Shown here: piece after piece, positions 38,748-46,487 of the stretch
Layout of the letters: the number at the start of each line of letters is the position of its first letter
How positions within the stretch are numbered: position 1 is the stretch's first letter
Assembly: GCA_900545825.1 (NCBI GenBank)
Contig: URAS01000014.1
Span: forward strand, 19,352 to 83,351
DNA length: 64,000 nt
Reading direction: 5' to 3'
DNA from: an uncultured Actinomyces sp.
GTDB lineage: Bacteria > Actinomycetota > Actinomycetes > Actinomycetales > Actinomycetaceae
Made by a program: the position numbers and the translations under genes
Notes under the pieces: generated by a model
The model's database searches: none
What the model saw: only the letters and a program-made list of their open reading frames with translations
Told to the model about the DNA's origin: nothing

Positions 38748-39545
38748 CTAGGACTGATCAGACTTGTCGTCCGACGAGTCGGTGTCGGCCGGCGGGGTGG
38801 GCGCCTGCACGTCCGGAACCGGACGCCCGCCGGGTGCACCGCCGGGGACGGGGCCGGAGAACTTGCCCTCGGCCGCCAGCTGCTTCTTGACGTCGGCCGC
38901 GTAGAGGTCGACGTATTCCTGGCCCGACAGCACCATGAGGTTGTACATGATCTCGTCGGTAATGGCGCGCAGGACGTAGCGGTCGTTTTCCAGGCCGCGG
39001 TAGCGCGAGAAGTCGAGCGGCTCGCCGATGATGACGCCGACGCGGTGCAGGCGCGGAATGCGGGTGCCGATCGGCTGGGCGATGTTCGAGCCGATCATCG
39101 CGACGGGCAGGACCGGTGCCCCGGATTCGAGGGCGAGGCGGGCGACGCCCGTCTTGCCGCGGTAGAGGCGCCCGTCAGGGCTGCGCGTGCCCTCCGGGTA
39201 GATGCCGAACAGGCCACCCTCGTTGAGACGCTTGAGGCCGGTGTGGAGAGCGGCCAGCGACTTCTTGCCACCCGAGCGGTCGACCGGGATGGTGCCGACG
39301 GCCCGCATGAACGAGGCGACGAGGCGCCCCTTGAGTCCCTTGCCCGTGAAGTAATCGGACTTGCCCATGAAGACGACCTCGCGGTCGATGAGCATGGGAA
39401 GGAAGAACGAGTCGATGACCGCCAGGTGGTTCGACGCGAGGATCGCCGGTCCCGTCTTGGGGATGTTCTCGGCGCCTTTGATCCATGGTCGATAGATCAG
39501 CTTCAACAGCGGGCCAACAATGATCTTGAGGAGCCGGTAAAACAT
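38748..39545 (-). CDS. plsC: 1-acyl-sn-glycerol-3-phosphate acyltransferase family protein
   Basis: A 265-residue membrane-associated acyltransferase in phospholipid synthesis, converting lysophosphatidate to phosphatidate. NHLAVID (the NHx4D catalytic motif) is near residue 40 and EGTRSPDGRL near 120 binds the phosphate; the first 25 residues are hydrophobic and amphipathic for membrane attachment. The C-terminal 40 residues (Pro/Gly then Asp/Ser rich) are an unconserved tail. ATG 39545 fits the family start (FYRLLKII); the ribosome-binding site is weak. Rv2182c has a comparable position downstream of pknL-aroG in mycobacteria. Confidence 0.88.
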   Translation of the reverse strand: MFYRLLKIIVGPLLKLIYRPWIKGAENIPKTGPAILASNHLAVIDSFFLPMLIDREVVFMGKSDYFTGKGLKGRLVASFMRAVGTIPVDRSGGKKSLAALHTGLKRLNEGGLFGIYPEGTRSPDGRLYRGKTGVARLALESGAPVLPVAMIGSNIAQPIGTRIPRLHRVGVIIGEPLDFSRYRGLENDRYVLRAITDEIMYNLMVLSGQEYVDLYAADVKKQLAAEGKFSGPVPGGAPGGRPVPDVQAPTPPADTDSSDDKSDQS

Positions 39546-39598
39546 GGGTTGGGCCTTCCCTTCTGCCTCGCTGCAACGACTAACGCTGACGTATAGAC

Positions 39599-39604
39599 TA
39601 CCCT
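39599..39604 (+). promoter_or_regulatory. -10 hexamer (TACCCT) of the small membrane protein gene, probably leaderless
   Basis: TACCCT ends 7 nt before the ATG at 39612. A second candidate, TATAGA at 39592, would give a leader of about 8-10 nt. Neither leaves room for a ribosome-binding site. Confidence 0.45.
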
Positions 39605-39611
39605 TCACTTT

Positions 39612-39998
39612 ATGGCGGATAAGTGGTGGACGTGGCCCAGACCAAAGAAAAAGCGAGAAGAGTCTCGTGTTGACCGCGAATTCGAACGTCTGATCGCCGA
39701 CCTCGACGACATCGACACCGACGCGACTAAGCCAACAGGTCCGCGCGATTATTCCCTCGCCCCCGACACCGAGGGGTTCACGCCACCCGATCCAGGCCGC
39801 CAGTGGTCGCTGCGCGCCACCCTCATCGTCATCGCGATCGTCCTCGTCCTTGCCCTGCCAATTGTCCTGGTCGCGACGGATATCAACCCACCTCATTGGG
39901 TCGCCGTCATCTGGCTGCTCGCACTCATCGGCCTGGGGGTGGCGATCGCTAAGTCGGCGCCTCGGCATCGCGGGCCAGGTAACGGCGCGGCGGTATGA
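39612..39998 (+). CDS. Small two-helix membrane protein, unknown function
   Basis: A 128-residue protein not assigned to a family. The first 25 residues are basic with a Trp-rich start (MADKWWTWPRPKKKRE), residues about 30-65 are acidic and polar, and two transmembrane helices lie at about 69-88 and 95-112. The C-terminus is short and basic. It is divergent from plsC (66 bp) and overlaps the next gene by 4 bp (ATGA), so the two are coupled. Similar short membrane proteins accompany the DEDDh/GIY-YIG nuclease gene in other actinobacteria, but I cannot name a function. Confidence 0.75.
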   Translation: MADKWWTWPRPKKKREESRVDREFERLIADLDDIDTDATKPTGPRDYSLAPDTEGFTPPDPGRQWSLRATLIVIAIVLVLALPIVLVATDINPPHWVAVIWLLALIGLGVAIAKSAPRHRGPGNGAAV

Positions 39999-41791
39999 GG
40001 CGACATCGCCCCGGCGACGGACTGGTGGTAGCCGGTCAGCGGGCCGGTAGTGTCCTCGCCGACCGGATGCGAGGCGAGGGCGAACTGGCCCAAGCCACCC
40101 TCGACGGCGACGGGCCCCTTCTTTCCGATATCGACCTGGTCGTCGTCGACCTCGAGACCACCGGACTGGGTGCACAGGCCGCAATTACGGAAATCGGGGC
40201 GTGCCGAATTCGCGGACGCGAGATCCTCGACCGCTACTCGACGTTCGTCAACCCCCGCCAACCGATCCCGCCGGCCATCACCGCCCTCACGGGAATCCGC
40301 AACGCCGACGTCATCCACGCTCCCGGGATCGAGGACGTCCTCCCCCAGTTTGCCCAGCTGCTCGACGGCGCCTGGGGCATCGTCGCCCACAACGCACCCT
40401 TCGACGTGGGGCTCCTCAAGCGCGCGTGGCGCGACCACCAGATGGCGTGGCCGCCCCTGGCCGTCATCGACACGTTGACGCTCGCGCGCCTCGTCCTCCC
40501 CCGCCCTCAGGTCGCCAACCACCGCCTGGGCACGCTGGCCCAGTACTTCGGCACGCGGACCCGGCCCAGCCACCGCGCCCTCGACGACGCCGAGGCCACC
40601 GTCGACGTTCTCGCCGGCCTCGTTGACCTGGCCCGACCGTTCGGTCTCACGCACGCGAACGACCTGGTGACGGTGGCGAAGCCGGTGCGTCCCGCCCGCC
40701 GCGCCCGTGCTTCGCTGGCCCGCGGCCTCCCCGACCGTCCCGGCGTCTACCGTTTCCACACGGCGCCGGGTGACGTCGTCTACGTGGGGTCGGCAACGTC
40801 GCTGGCGCACCGCGTCGCCTCGTACTTCACGGCGGCCGAGCAGCGCGGCCGCATGGCCGAGATGACGATGCAGGCCCAGCGCGTGTCGTGGAGGCCGACC
40901 GCCTGCGTCGCGTGGGCCAGGGTCTTCGAGCTGCGCGACATCGACCGGTTCAAGCCGGTCTACAACCGCAAGTCGATGCATCCCGAGCGCTACTGGTTCG
41001 TCGAGCTAACGGCCGAGGACGTCCCCCGGCTCAAAGTCACACGGACCCCGGATCCGCGTGCGCGCTCGCTCGGACCCGTCTCGTCGCGGCGCGCCGCCAC
41101 GGCCGTCTCGCAGGCAATCACCGACGCCACCGACATCCGCACGTGCGCGATGACCATCCCCGCCCATCCCCAGGGCCTCACACCCTGCTACCTCGCCGAA
41201 CTGGGCCGATGCAGCGCCCCGTGCCTCGACGGCATCGACAACGAGGGTGCCCGCCAGGCCGCCGTCGCCGCCGCGCGGATGGTCGAGGGGCACTGTGTCG
41301 ACGCCGTGACGCACCAGATGGCGGCGATTACCGACGATTCGGCGCACCTGCGCTTCGAGGAGGCCGCCGACAAGGCCAACCGGGCCGAGGCTCTGCTGCG
41401 TGCCGCCCGCCAGGCCGAGATCTCGGGTCCATTGCTGCGCGCCCGCCGCCTGATCATCGCGCATCCCGCGACGATCGGCGGCTGGTGCCTCACGGGAATC
41501 CGTTTCGGCCGCATGGTGGCGACGGGGTATGCGCCCCGCGCCCGCGACCTCGTCGCCCTCCTCGAGGCGATGACCGACGCGTGGGACCGGGCCGATCTGC
41601 CCGACCAGACGCCCCTGTGGGAGGAGACGATCGAGCTGGCCCGCCTGGTCACCGCGCCGGGCACGAGGATTGTCGTCCTCGACACCGATCAGCCACTGGC
41701 CTGCGCCCTCGACGGTGGCTGGAGCATGCCCCAGATATGGGAGAAGCTGCGCTCCGGCAGGAGACGCAGCTTCTCGATGGCGACGAGGTGA
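39995..41791 (+). CDS. DEDDh exonuclease fused to a UvrC-type GIY-YIG domain
   Basis: A 598-residue nuclease with two catalytic modules. Residues about 45-215 form a DnaQ-like DEDDh 3'-5' exonuclease (VDLETTG with Asp52 and Glu54, AHNAPFDVGLL, and HRALDDAEAT). Residues about 240-330 form a GIY-YIG domain (GVYRF at 250-254, VYVGSAT, LAHRVASYF). A UvrC-like middle region with clustered cysteines (CYLAELGRCSAPC) follows. The UvrC C-terminal endonuclease and HhH domains are absent, so it could incise only one side of a lesion, as Cho does. Rv2191 has the same architecture and also lies next to trpD. A role in DNA repair is inferred; partners are unknown. Confidence 0.88.
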   Translation: MRRHRPGDGLVVAGQRAGSVLADRMRGEGELAQATLDGDGPLLSDIDLVVVDLETTGLGAQAAITEIGACRIRGREILDRYSTFVNPRQPIPPAITALTGIRNADVIHAPGIEDVLPQFAQLLDGAWGIVAHNAPFDVGLLKRAWRDHQMAWPPLAVIDTLTLARLVLPRPQVANHRLGTLAQYFGTRTRPSHRALDDAEATVDVLAGLVDLARPFGLTHANDLVTVAKPVRPARRARASLARGLPDRPGVYRFHTAPGDVVYVGSATSLAHRVASYFTAAEQRGRMAEMTMQAQRVSWRPTACVAWARVFELRDIDRFKPVYNRKSMHPERYWFVELTAEDVPRLKVTRTPDPRARSLGPVSSRRAATAVSQAITDATDIRTCAMTIPAHPQGLTPCYLAELGRCSAPCLDGIDNEGARQAAVAAARMVEGHCVDAVTHQMAAITDDSAHLRFEEAADKANRAEALLRAARQAEISGPLLRARRLIIAHPATIGGWCLTGIRFGRMVATGYAPRARDLVALLEAMTDAWDRADLPDQTPLWEETIELARLVTAPGTRIVVLDTDQPLACALDGGWSMPQIWEKLRSGRRRSFSMATR

Positions 41792-41794
41792 CGC

Positions 41795-42841
41795 CTAGGC
41801 GACGCCGAACGCCGCCCACTCTTCCATGAGCTGGCGGGCCTTGCCCGACGCGATCGTCTGGCGCGCCAGTTCGACGCCGTGGGCCATGCGGTCGGCGAAC
41901 GACCCGTCGCCAACCCGGCACCCCTCGGTGCGGTTGTAGGCGATGAGGCCGGCGGCGACGTTGAGGGCGACGGCGTCGGCGACCGGGCCAGCCTGGCCGT
42001 CGAAGATGTCGCGAATGATCCGGGCGTTGAAGGCCGCGTCGCCGCCACGCAGATCGTTGACGTCGCAGGGCGCGATCCCGATCGTCTGGGCGTCGAAATC
42101 CAGCCGCGAAACCTCGCCGTCGTGGATCTCCCACACCTGGTTGAGGTCGGCCGGCGACATCTCGTCGAGCCGCGTGGTTGCGCCGCGGAAGACGAGGGCG
42201 TCGCTGCCGCGGCCGGCAAAGACGCCGGCGACGACGGGCGCCGCCTCCTCCATAGCGACGCCGACCGCGCTGGCGCGCGGATGCGCGGGGTTGGTCAGGG
42301 GCCCGAGGATGTTGAACGCCGTCGGGTACCCGAGCGCGCGCCTGACCGGCGCGACAAAGCGCATGGCCGGGTGGAAGACGTTAGCGAACAGGAACGTGAT
42401 CCCCAACGAGTTAAACAGCTTTTCGACGTCGTGCGGATCCGAGTACAGGTCGATCCCCAGGGCCTCCATGACGTCGGCCGACCCGGACGCCGAGGTCGTC
42501 GCCCGGTTCCCGTGCTTGACGACGGGGACCCCCATCGCGGCCAACACCATGGCTGCCGTCGTCGAAATGTTCGCGGTCTTCAGCCCGTCGCCACCCGTGC
42601 CGACGATGTCGAGGACATCGCTGGGCAGGTCGGCTTTGAGGGCCAGGGCCTGCATCCGGTCGGCCAGGCCACGGATTTCCTCTGCCGTCTCGCCTTTCGT
42701 CGCCAGCGCCATGAGGAAGCCGGCGATCTGGGCGGCGGGAACTTTGTCGGTCATGATCTGATCCATCGCCCAGGCGGCCTGGTCGTAGGTCAGATCCTTG
42801 TGTGCGCGGAACGTGTCAAAGAGCTCGGGGAATGTCGGCAT
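41795..42841 (-). CDS. trpD: Anthranilate phosphoribosyltransferase
   Basis: Second step of tryptophan synthesis, joining anthranilate and PRPP. A 348-residue protein with the PRPP-binding GTGGDGLKTANIST near residue 81, KHGNRATTSASGSADVMEALG, and the DE-type metal-site region further on (DEMSPADLNQVWE). It stands apart from other trp genes, as Rv2192c does in mycobacteria, next to the DEDDh nuclease gene (3 bp between stops). ATG 42841 has a CGAAAGA leader. It follows the receiver-like gene on the same strand after 21 bp, so the two may be co-transcribed. Confidence 0.94.
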   Translation of the reverse strand: MPTFPELFDTFRAHKDLTYDQAAWAMDQIMTDKVPAAQIAGFLMALATKGETAEEIRGLADRMQALALKADLPSDVLDIVGTGGDGLKTANISTTAAMVLAAMGVPVVKHGNRATTSASGSADVMEALGIDLYSDPHDVEKLFNSLGITFLFANVFHPAMRFVAPVRRALGYPTAFNILGPLTNPAHPRASAVGVAMEEAAPVVAGVFAGRGSDALVFRGATTRLDEMSPADLNQVWEIHDGEVSRLDFDAQTIGIAPCDVNDLRGGDAAFNARIIRDIFDGQAGPVADAVALNVAAGLIAYNRTEGCRVGDGSFADRMAHGVELARQTIASGKARQLMEEWAAFGVA

Positions 42842-42862
42842 AACGGTCTTTCGTTTCGGGGG

Positions 42863-43249
42863 TCAGGACAGCAGGTCGGCGAGGGCTTCCTGCAGCTCGA
42901 GCGGGTCGACGGGCAGCGCCACGCTGCGGGCCGCACCCGAGAAGCGGGCCAGCCACTCGTCCTGCGGACGGGCCACGAGGATGATCATCGGCGGGACGTC
43001 GTCCTCCTGGTCGAGCAGGGTCTTGGCGAGGACCATCCCCGACACCTTCGTCGTCTCGCCGTCGAGGACGAGGGCGTCAAACTTGCCGTTGTGAACCTTG
43101 TCCTGGGCGCCGGCGGCGGTAGCGGCCTCGGTCCAGCGGGCCTTCGGCAGGCCCTTGCCCGGACGCGACCCCACGGCGTCGATGACGTCTTTGCGCAGCG
43201 ACGAATCGTCGCTGTAGACGAGCAAGTCAAGGTAATCGGTGTCGGCCAT
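42863..43249 (-). CDS. Stand-alone response-regulator-like receiver domain, degenerate
   Basis: A 128-residue protein with the alternating strand-helix pattern of a receiver domain. An acidic pair (Asp14, Asp15) and a possible phospho-acceptor Asp63 (DALVLDGET) are present. The conserved Thr/Ser on beta-4 is replaced (ILVARPQ) and the conserved Lys before the cis-Pro is missing (VALPVDP). Normal phosphotransfer is therefore doubtful, and it may act by protein contact. There is no output domain and no kinase nearby. ATG 43249 has AAGGAGAAG upstream. Its placement before trpD is seen in other actinobacteria. It is divergent from sodA (178 bp). Confidence 0.7.
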   Translation of the reverse strand: MADTDYLDLLVYSDDSSLRKDVIDAVGSRPGKGLPKARWTEAATAAGAQDKVHNGKFDALVLDGETTKVSGMVLAKTLLDQEDDVPPMIILVARPQDEWLARFSGAARSVALPVDPLELQEALADLLS

Positions 43250-43427
43250 GTCTTCTCCTTTACCCGCGGCACCGGCTCCCGGGCCGTTTGTCAGATCAGT
43301 CACTCCCCATCGTACTATCCGAGCGCGCTCATGCTTATCTCGCGCGTTTTCTCGGAGTGTTCGATACGTTGGCAGTGCCTGGACGTTGGGCCCAGACCCA
43401 CGTCTCGCAAACCTAGGAGGAGACAGA

Positions 43428-44051
43428 ATGTCCGTTTACACCCTTCCCGACCTGCCCTATGACTACGCGGCGCTCGAGCCCCACATCTCGGGCCGCATCA
43501 TGGAGCTGCACCACGACAAGCACCACGCCACCTACGTGGCGGGCGCGAACGCCGCCCTCGAGGCCCTGGAAAAGGCCCGCGCGGAGGGCGATTTTGCCGC
43601 CATCAACCTGTGGGAAAAGAACCTGTCGTTCAACCTCGGTGGGCACACCAACCACTCGATCTTCTGGACGATCATGTCGCCCGACGGCGGCGGCCAGCCC
43701 GAGGGCGAGCTCGCCGACGCGATCGCCGAGTTCTTCGGTAGCTTCGACGCCTTCCAGAAGCAGTTCACGGCCGCGGCGACCGGCCTCCAGGGCTCCGGTT
43801 GGGCCGTCCTCGCGTGGGACACGATCGCCTCGCGCCTGGTGACGTTCCAGCTGTTTGACCAGCAGGGCAACGTCCCCGTCGGGGTCGTCCCGCTGCTCAT
43901 GCTCGACATGTGGGAGCACGCGTTCTACCTCGATTACCTCAACGTCAAGGCCGACTACGTCAAGGCGTGGTGGAACGTCGTCAACTGGGAGGCCGTGTCG
44001 AAGCGCTTCGCGCAGGCCCGCACGAACTACTCCGGCCTGATCGTCGCCTAG
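43428..44051 (+). CDS. sodA: Superoxide dismutase, Mn/Fe family
   Basis: A 207-residue cytoplasmic enzyme converting superoxide to peroxide and oxygen. Metal ligands are His28 (MELHHDKHH), His76 (GGHTNHSIFW), Asp160 and His164 (LDMWEHAFYLDY). The sequence is closest to the actinobacterial Mn/Fe or cambialistic group; the metal cannot be fixed by eye. ATG 43428 has a perfect TAGGAGGAGA site. It is monocistronic, ending in a bidirectional terminator shared with the FKBP gene. No export signal is seen. Confidence 0.96.
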   Translation: MSVYTLPDLPYDYAALEPHISGRIMELHHDKHHATYVAGANAALEALEKARAEGDFAAINLWEKNLSFNLGGHTNHSIFWTIMSPDGGGQPEGELADAIAEFFGSFDAFQKQFTAAATGLQGSGWAVLAWDTIASRLVTFQLFDQQGNVPVGVVPLLMLDMWEHAFYLDYLNVKADYVKAWWNVVNWEAVSKRFAQARTNYSGLIVA

Positions 44052-44062
44052 CCAGCGATTCC

Positions 44063-44088
44063 TCGTCACCGACGCCGGTTGGTGACGA
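44063..44088. terminator. First hairpin after sodA
   Basis: TCGTCACC (44063-44070) pairs with GGTGACGA (44081-44088). It precedes the stronger hairpin at 44101-44137 and probably acts with it. Confidence 0.5.
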
Positions 44089-44100
44089 CACCGATAACGC

Positions 44101-44137
44101 CAACGGGGGCGGGACCCATCAGGTCCCGCCCCCGTTG
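44101..44137. terminator. Bidirectional hairpin between sodA and the FKBP gene
   Basis: A perfect 16-bp GC-rich stem (44101-44116 with 44122-44137) with a CATCA loop, centred between two convergent genes. It has no long T-run on either side. Confidence 0.8.
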
Positions 44138-44158
44138 TCGTATGCGTTGCCGCCGAGG

Positions 44159-45130
44159 CTACTTCTTCTTTGCCTTCTCGGAGTCCGCGCGCACCGAGGA
44201 CATCTTGGCGCCGTAGTCGACAACGTAGACGGCCGCGGGCACGGCCTGCTCGTTCGACGCGGTGCCCTTGGGCGTCATGACGAGGGCACGGGTGCCGATC
44301 TTGATGCCGTTGTACATCGGCGAGGAGCCGACGGGACCCTGCGTCACCTGCATCCCGCCACGATCCCACGTCGAGACCGCCTGGTCGGTGTTGCCGAACG
44401 GCACCGCGGTGACATGCGCGGCGACGTAGTCGTCGGCGCCGATCGCCGGGCCCTTGCCCTCGGCCAGGATGATGACCTGCTGTTCGGTGGGCGCTTCAGC
44501 GCCTTCCTTCAGCTTGACGGTGGGCTTGGCGCCCAGCTTGCCGCTGATCGTCAGCCAGTCGGGGATCTTGTTGCCCGTCTCCTTGGCCTTGGAGAGGGCC
44601 GACAGGTCAGTCGTGTCGATGTGGCCCAGAATGTCAACGACGAAGACGAGCGTCGACTTCTTGGGGATCGTCACCTTGCCGGACGCGTCCTTTTGCTCCT
44701 GGTCGCCGTAGGCCTGATCCGGCGGGATGACGAGCTCGACACGGTCGCCGACGTGTTTGCCGGCCAGACCGTCCTGCCAGCCGGGAATGACGCCCTCGAG
44801 GGGAAAGACGGCCGGCCCGGAGGTCTTGTTGTAGCTCTGGTCAAAGACGTTGCCCTGCCACGTCTGGCCCACGTAGTCGACACTGACCGTGTCGGTCTTT
44901 TTAATCGCCGCGCCCTTGCCCTCACGGATGACTCGCGATTCGAGCTTCTTGGGGGCCTTACCGGAGCCCTTCCCGATCTCGGGGGCCTTCGTCTTGTCCT
45001 TGGCCACCTGGACGGACGGGAAGTCGCCGGAGGCCTTGGCCGACCCGTCGTCGCCGTTCGAGCAACCGACCAGGCCGCCGCTGGCGAGGATGGCAAGCGC
45101 CGCCGCCGCGGCAACAATCTTCTGACGCAT
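44159..45130 (-). CDS. FKBP-type peptidyl-prolyl isomerase lipoprotein, two FKBP-like domains
   Basis: A 323-residue exported lipoprotein. The signal peptide ends at the lipobox LVGC with Cys23 as lipidation site, and a polar linker follows. The first FKBP domain (about 60-165) keeps VSVDYVGQTWQGNVFDQSY, PGWQDGLAGKHVGDRVELVIPPDQAYG and the final VFVVDILG. A second segment (about 185-310) has the same layout, but its core motifs are altered (VAAHVTAVPFG, MYNGIKIGTRALVMTP), so it may be a substrate-binding module only. It would assist folding of secreted proteins at the outer membrane face. ATG 45130 is followed by a normal n-region. The upstream erpA gene is 30 bp away on the same strand. Confidence 0.9.
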   Translation of the reverse strand: MRQKIVAAAAALAILASGGLVGCSNGDDGSAKASGDFPSVQVAKDKTKAPEIGKGSGKAPKKLESRVIREGKGAAIKKTDTVSVDYVGQTWQGNVFDQSYNKTSGPAVFPLEGVIPGWQDGLAGKHVGDRVELVIPPDQAYGDQEQKDASGKVTIPKKSTLVFVVDILGHIDTTDLSALSKAKETGNKIPDWLTISGKLGAKPTVKLKEGAEAPTEQQVIILAEGKGPAIGADDYVAAHVTAVPFGNTDQAVSTWDRGGMQVTQGPVGSSPMYNGIKIGTRALVMTPKGTASNEQAVPAAVYVVDYGAKMSSVRADSEKAKKK

Positions 45131-45160
45131 GTCGCGTTCTCCTTGGGAAGCGCTCGAGGT

Positions 45161-45517
45161 TTAGTGGAACGACTGGCCGCAGGCGCACGACCCCTGAGCG
45201 TTCGGGTTATCGATGGTGAAGCCCTGCCGCTCGATCGTGTCGAAGTAGTCGATCGTCGCACCCGTGAGGTACGGCAGGCTCATCTTGTCGACGATGACGG
45301 TGACGCCGTCGAACTCGCGCATGGCGTCGCCGTCGAGGATCCGCTCGTCGAAGTACAGCTGGTAAATCAGTCCGGAACAGCCCCCCGGCTGCACGGCGAT
45401 CCGCAGATTGAGGTCGTCGCGGCCCTCCTGCTCGAGCAGGGACTTCGCCTTGCTGGCGGCGGCCTCGGTGAGGGTCACCTCGTGGGACGGTGCAGTAGTC
45501 GCCGTATCGGTCATCAT
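45161..45517 (-). CDS. erpA: Iron-sulfur cluster insertion protein (HesB/IscA/ErpA family)
   Basis: A 118-residue A-type carrier that delivers Fe-S clusters to target enzymes. The three conserved cysteines are Cys47 (GGCSGL) and Cys111/Cys113 (GSCACGQSF). It begins at ATG 45517 (or the next codon) with AGAGGAG upstream. Likely clients in this window are aconitase, serine dehydratase and SdhB (inference). The order erpA then glycerate-kinase-like corresponds to Rv2204c-Rv2205c. Confidence 0.93.
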   Translation of the reverse strand: MMTDTATTAPSHEVTLTEAAASKAKSLLEQEGRDDLNLRIAVQPGGCSGLIYQLYFDERILDGDAMREFDGVTVIVDKMSLPYLTGATIDYFDTIERQGFTIDNPNAQGSCACGQSFH

Positions 45518-45599
45518 GTCTCCTCTTCGTCATCAACGTATGGGCGCCGCTAACGCCGCATGTCTTCAGCCTACGGCGCCAGAGTAGGTCAGCCAAACG

Positions 45600-46487
45600 C
45601 TAGTTGATATCAAAGGCCCATGTTCGCGCTAGGCGTGAGCCCGCGACACGCAGGGCGGCCGCCGAATCCTGGGCCTCGAGAGCCCCGTCGATCCCCCACT
45701 CGCCGCGTTCGCGCGCCCCGATTCCGACCTGAGTCGCGACGGCCACTGTGGGGATTGCCCAGGCCGCGGCGCGTTCGGCGGCGAGGGCGGTCACCGATCC
45801 GGGCAGGTCCCACGTGTTGAGGCCAGCACCGACGTGAATGGCGAGGTCGGCGTCCCTCCACGCGCCGTGTTCTTCCCATGCGTCGGCAAGGGCGAGCGCC
45901 GTGTCAGTCACGTGAAGGCCCAGGCGCCAGGCGATTTCGCCGAGCCCCATGCCGGCGCCCGAGCCGGGTGCTCGGCCTGCCGGCGCGCGCTGGATGAGCG
46001 GCAGTGTCCCGGCCGCGGCCTCGATGTCGCCGATGAGGGCGGTGAGCCGCCGGCGCAGGCCATCGGCGGCGGCGGGATCGGCCTGCGCAAAGGTCGCGAG
46101 GACGGAATCGGCGCCGAGCAGCGGAGCCGTGGTACCCGCGACGATGCGGCCGGCAGACCCCAGCCACGCGCGGACGCCGCGCCACCCCCCGTGGTCGCGC
46201 TCGAGGGCCTGCCATGTGTCGGCCCAGTCGCCCTCGCCGACCGCGGTGTCGGCCAGGTAGACGACAGCGCCCGTGAGGTCGGTGTCCCGCCACGATTCCT
46301 CGCCGGGCCGCCCAAGAACGACTAGACGGCCGGGCGAGAGCGCCTCGGCGTCGGCCGGGCCGCGCCCCAGCGCGTGGACCTCGACGGAGTCCGTGGGGCG
46401 CTCGGCCATCCATCCTTGTGCGAGGGCGGCGGCCCGGGTCGTCCCCGCGGCCGCCGCCGTCGTTTCGCCGGTTATGACCAGGCGCAC
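45600..46487 (-). CDS. Glycerate-kinase-like protein, shortened and lacking catalytic motifs
   Basis: A 295-residue protein whose position (Rv2205c) and C-terminal half resemble type 1 glycerate kinases, which are usually about 370-380 residues. The N-terminal strand (RLVITGETT) keeps the fold, but the family phosphate motif PDSFKGS is replaced by an Ala/Thr-rich stretch. In the C-terminal part GSGAGMGLGEIAWRLG is recognisable, yet the active-site GEGxxDxQT is replaced by GAGLNTWDLPGS. Loss of these motifs suggests it is no longer a kinase. The GTG start shares one base with the dipeptidase stop codon (TAGTG) and has GGAGGA upstream, so it is coupled and probably still translated. Confidence 0.65.
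   Translation of the reverse strand: MRLVITGETTAAAAGTTRAAALAQGWMAERPTDSVEVHALGRGPADAEALSPGRLVVLGRPGEESWRDTDLTGAVVYLADTAVGEGDWADTWQALERDHGGWRGVRAWLGSAGRIVAGTTAPLLGADSVLATFAQADPAAADGLRRRLTALIGDIEAAAGTLPLIQRAPAGRAPGSGAGMGLGEIAWRLGLHVTDTALALADAWEEHGAWRDADLAIHVGAGLNTWDLPGSVTALAAERAAAWAIPTVAVATQVGIGARERGEWGIDGALEAQDSAAALRVAGSRLARTWAFDIN

Noticed and set aside
45538..45599. A separate small gene between erpA and the glycerate-kinase-like gene.
   Set aside because: The gap is too short and has no start with a ribosome-binding site.
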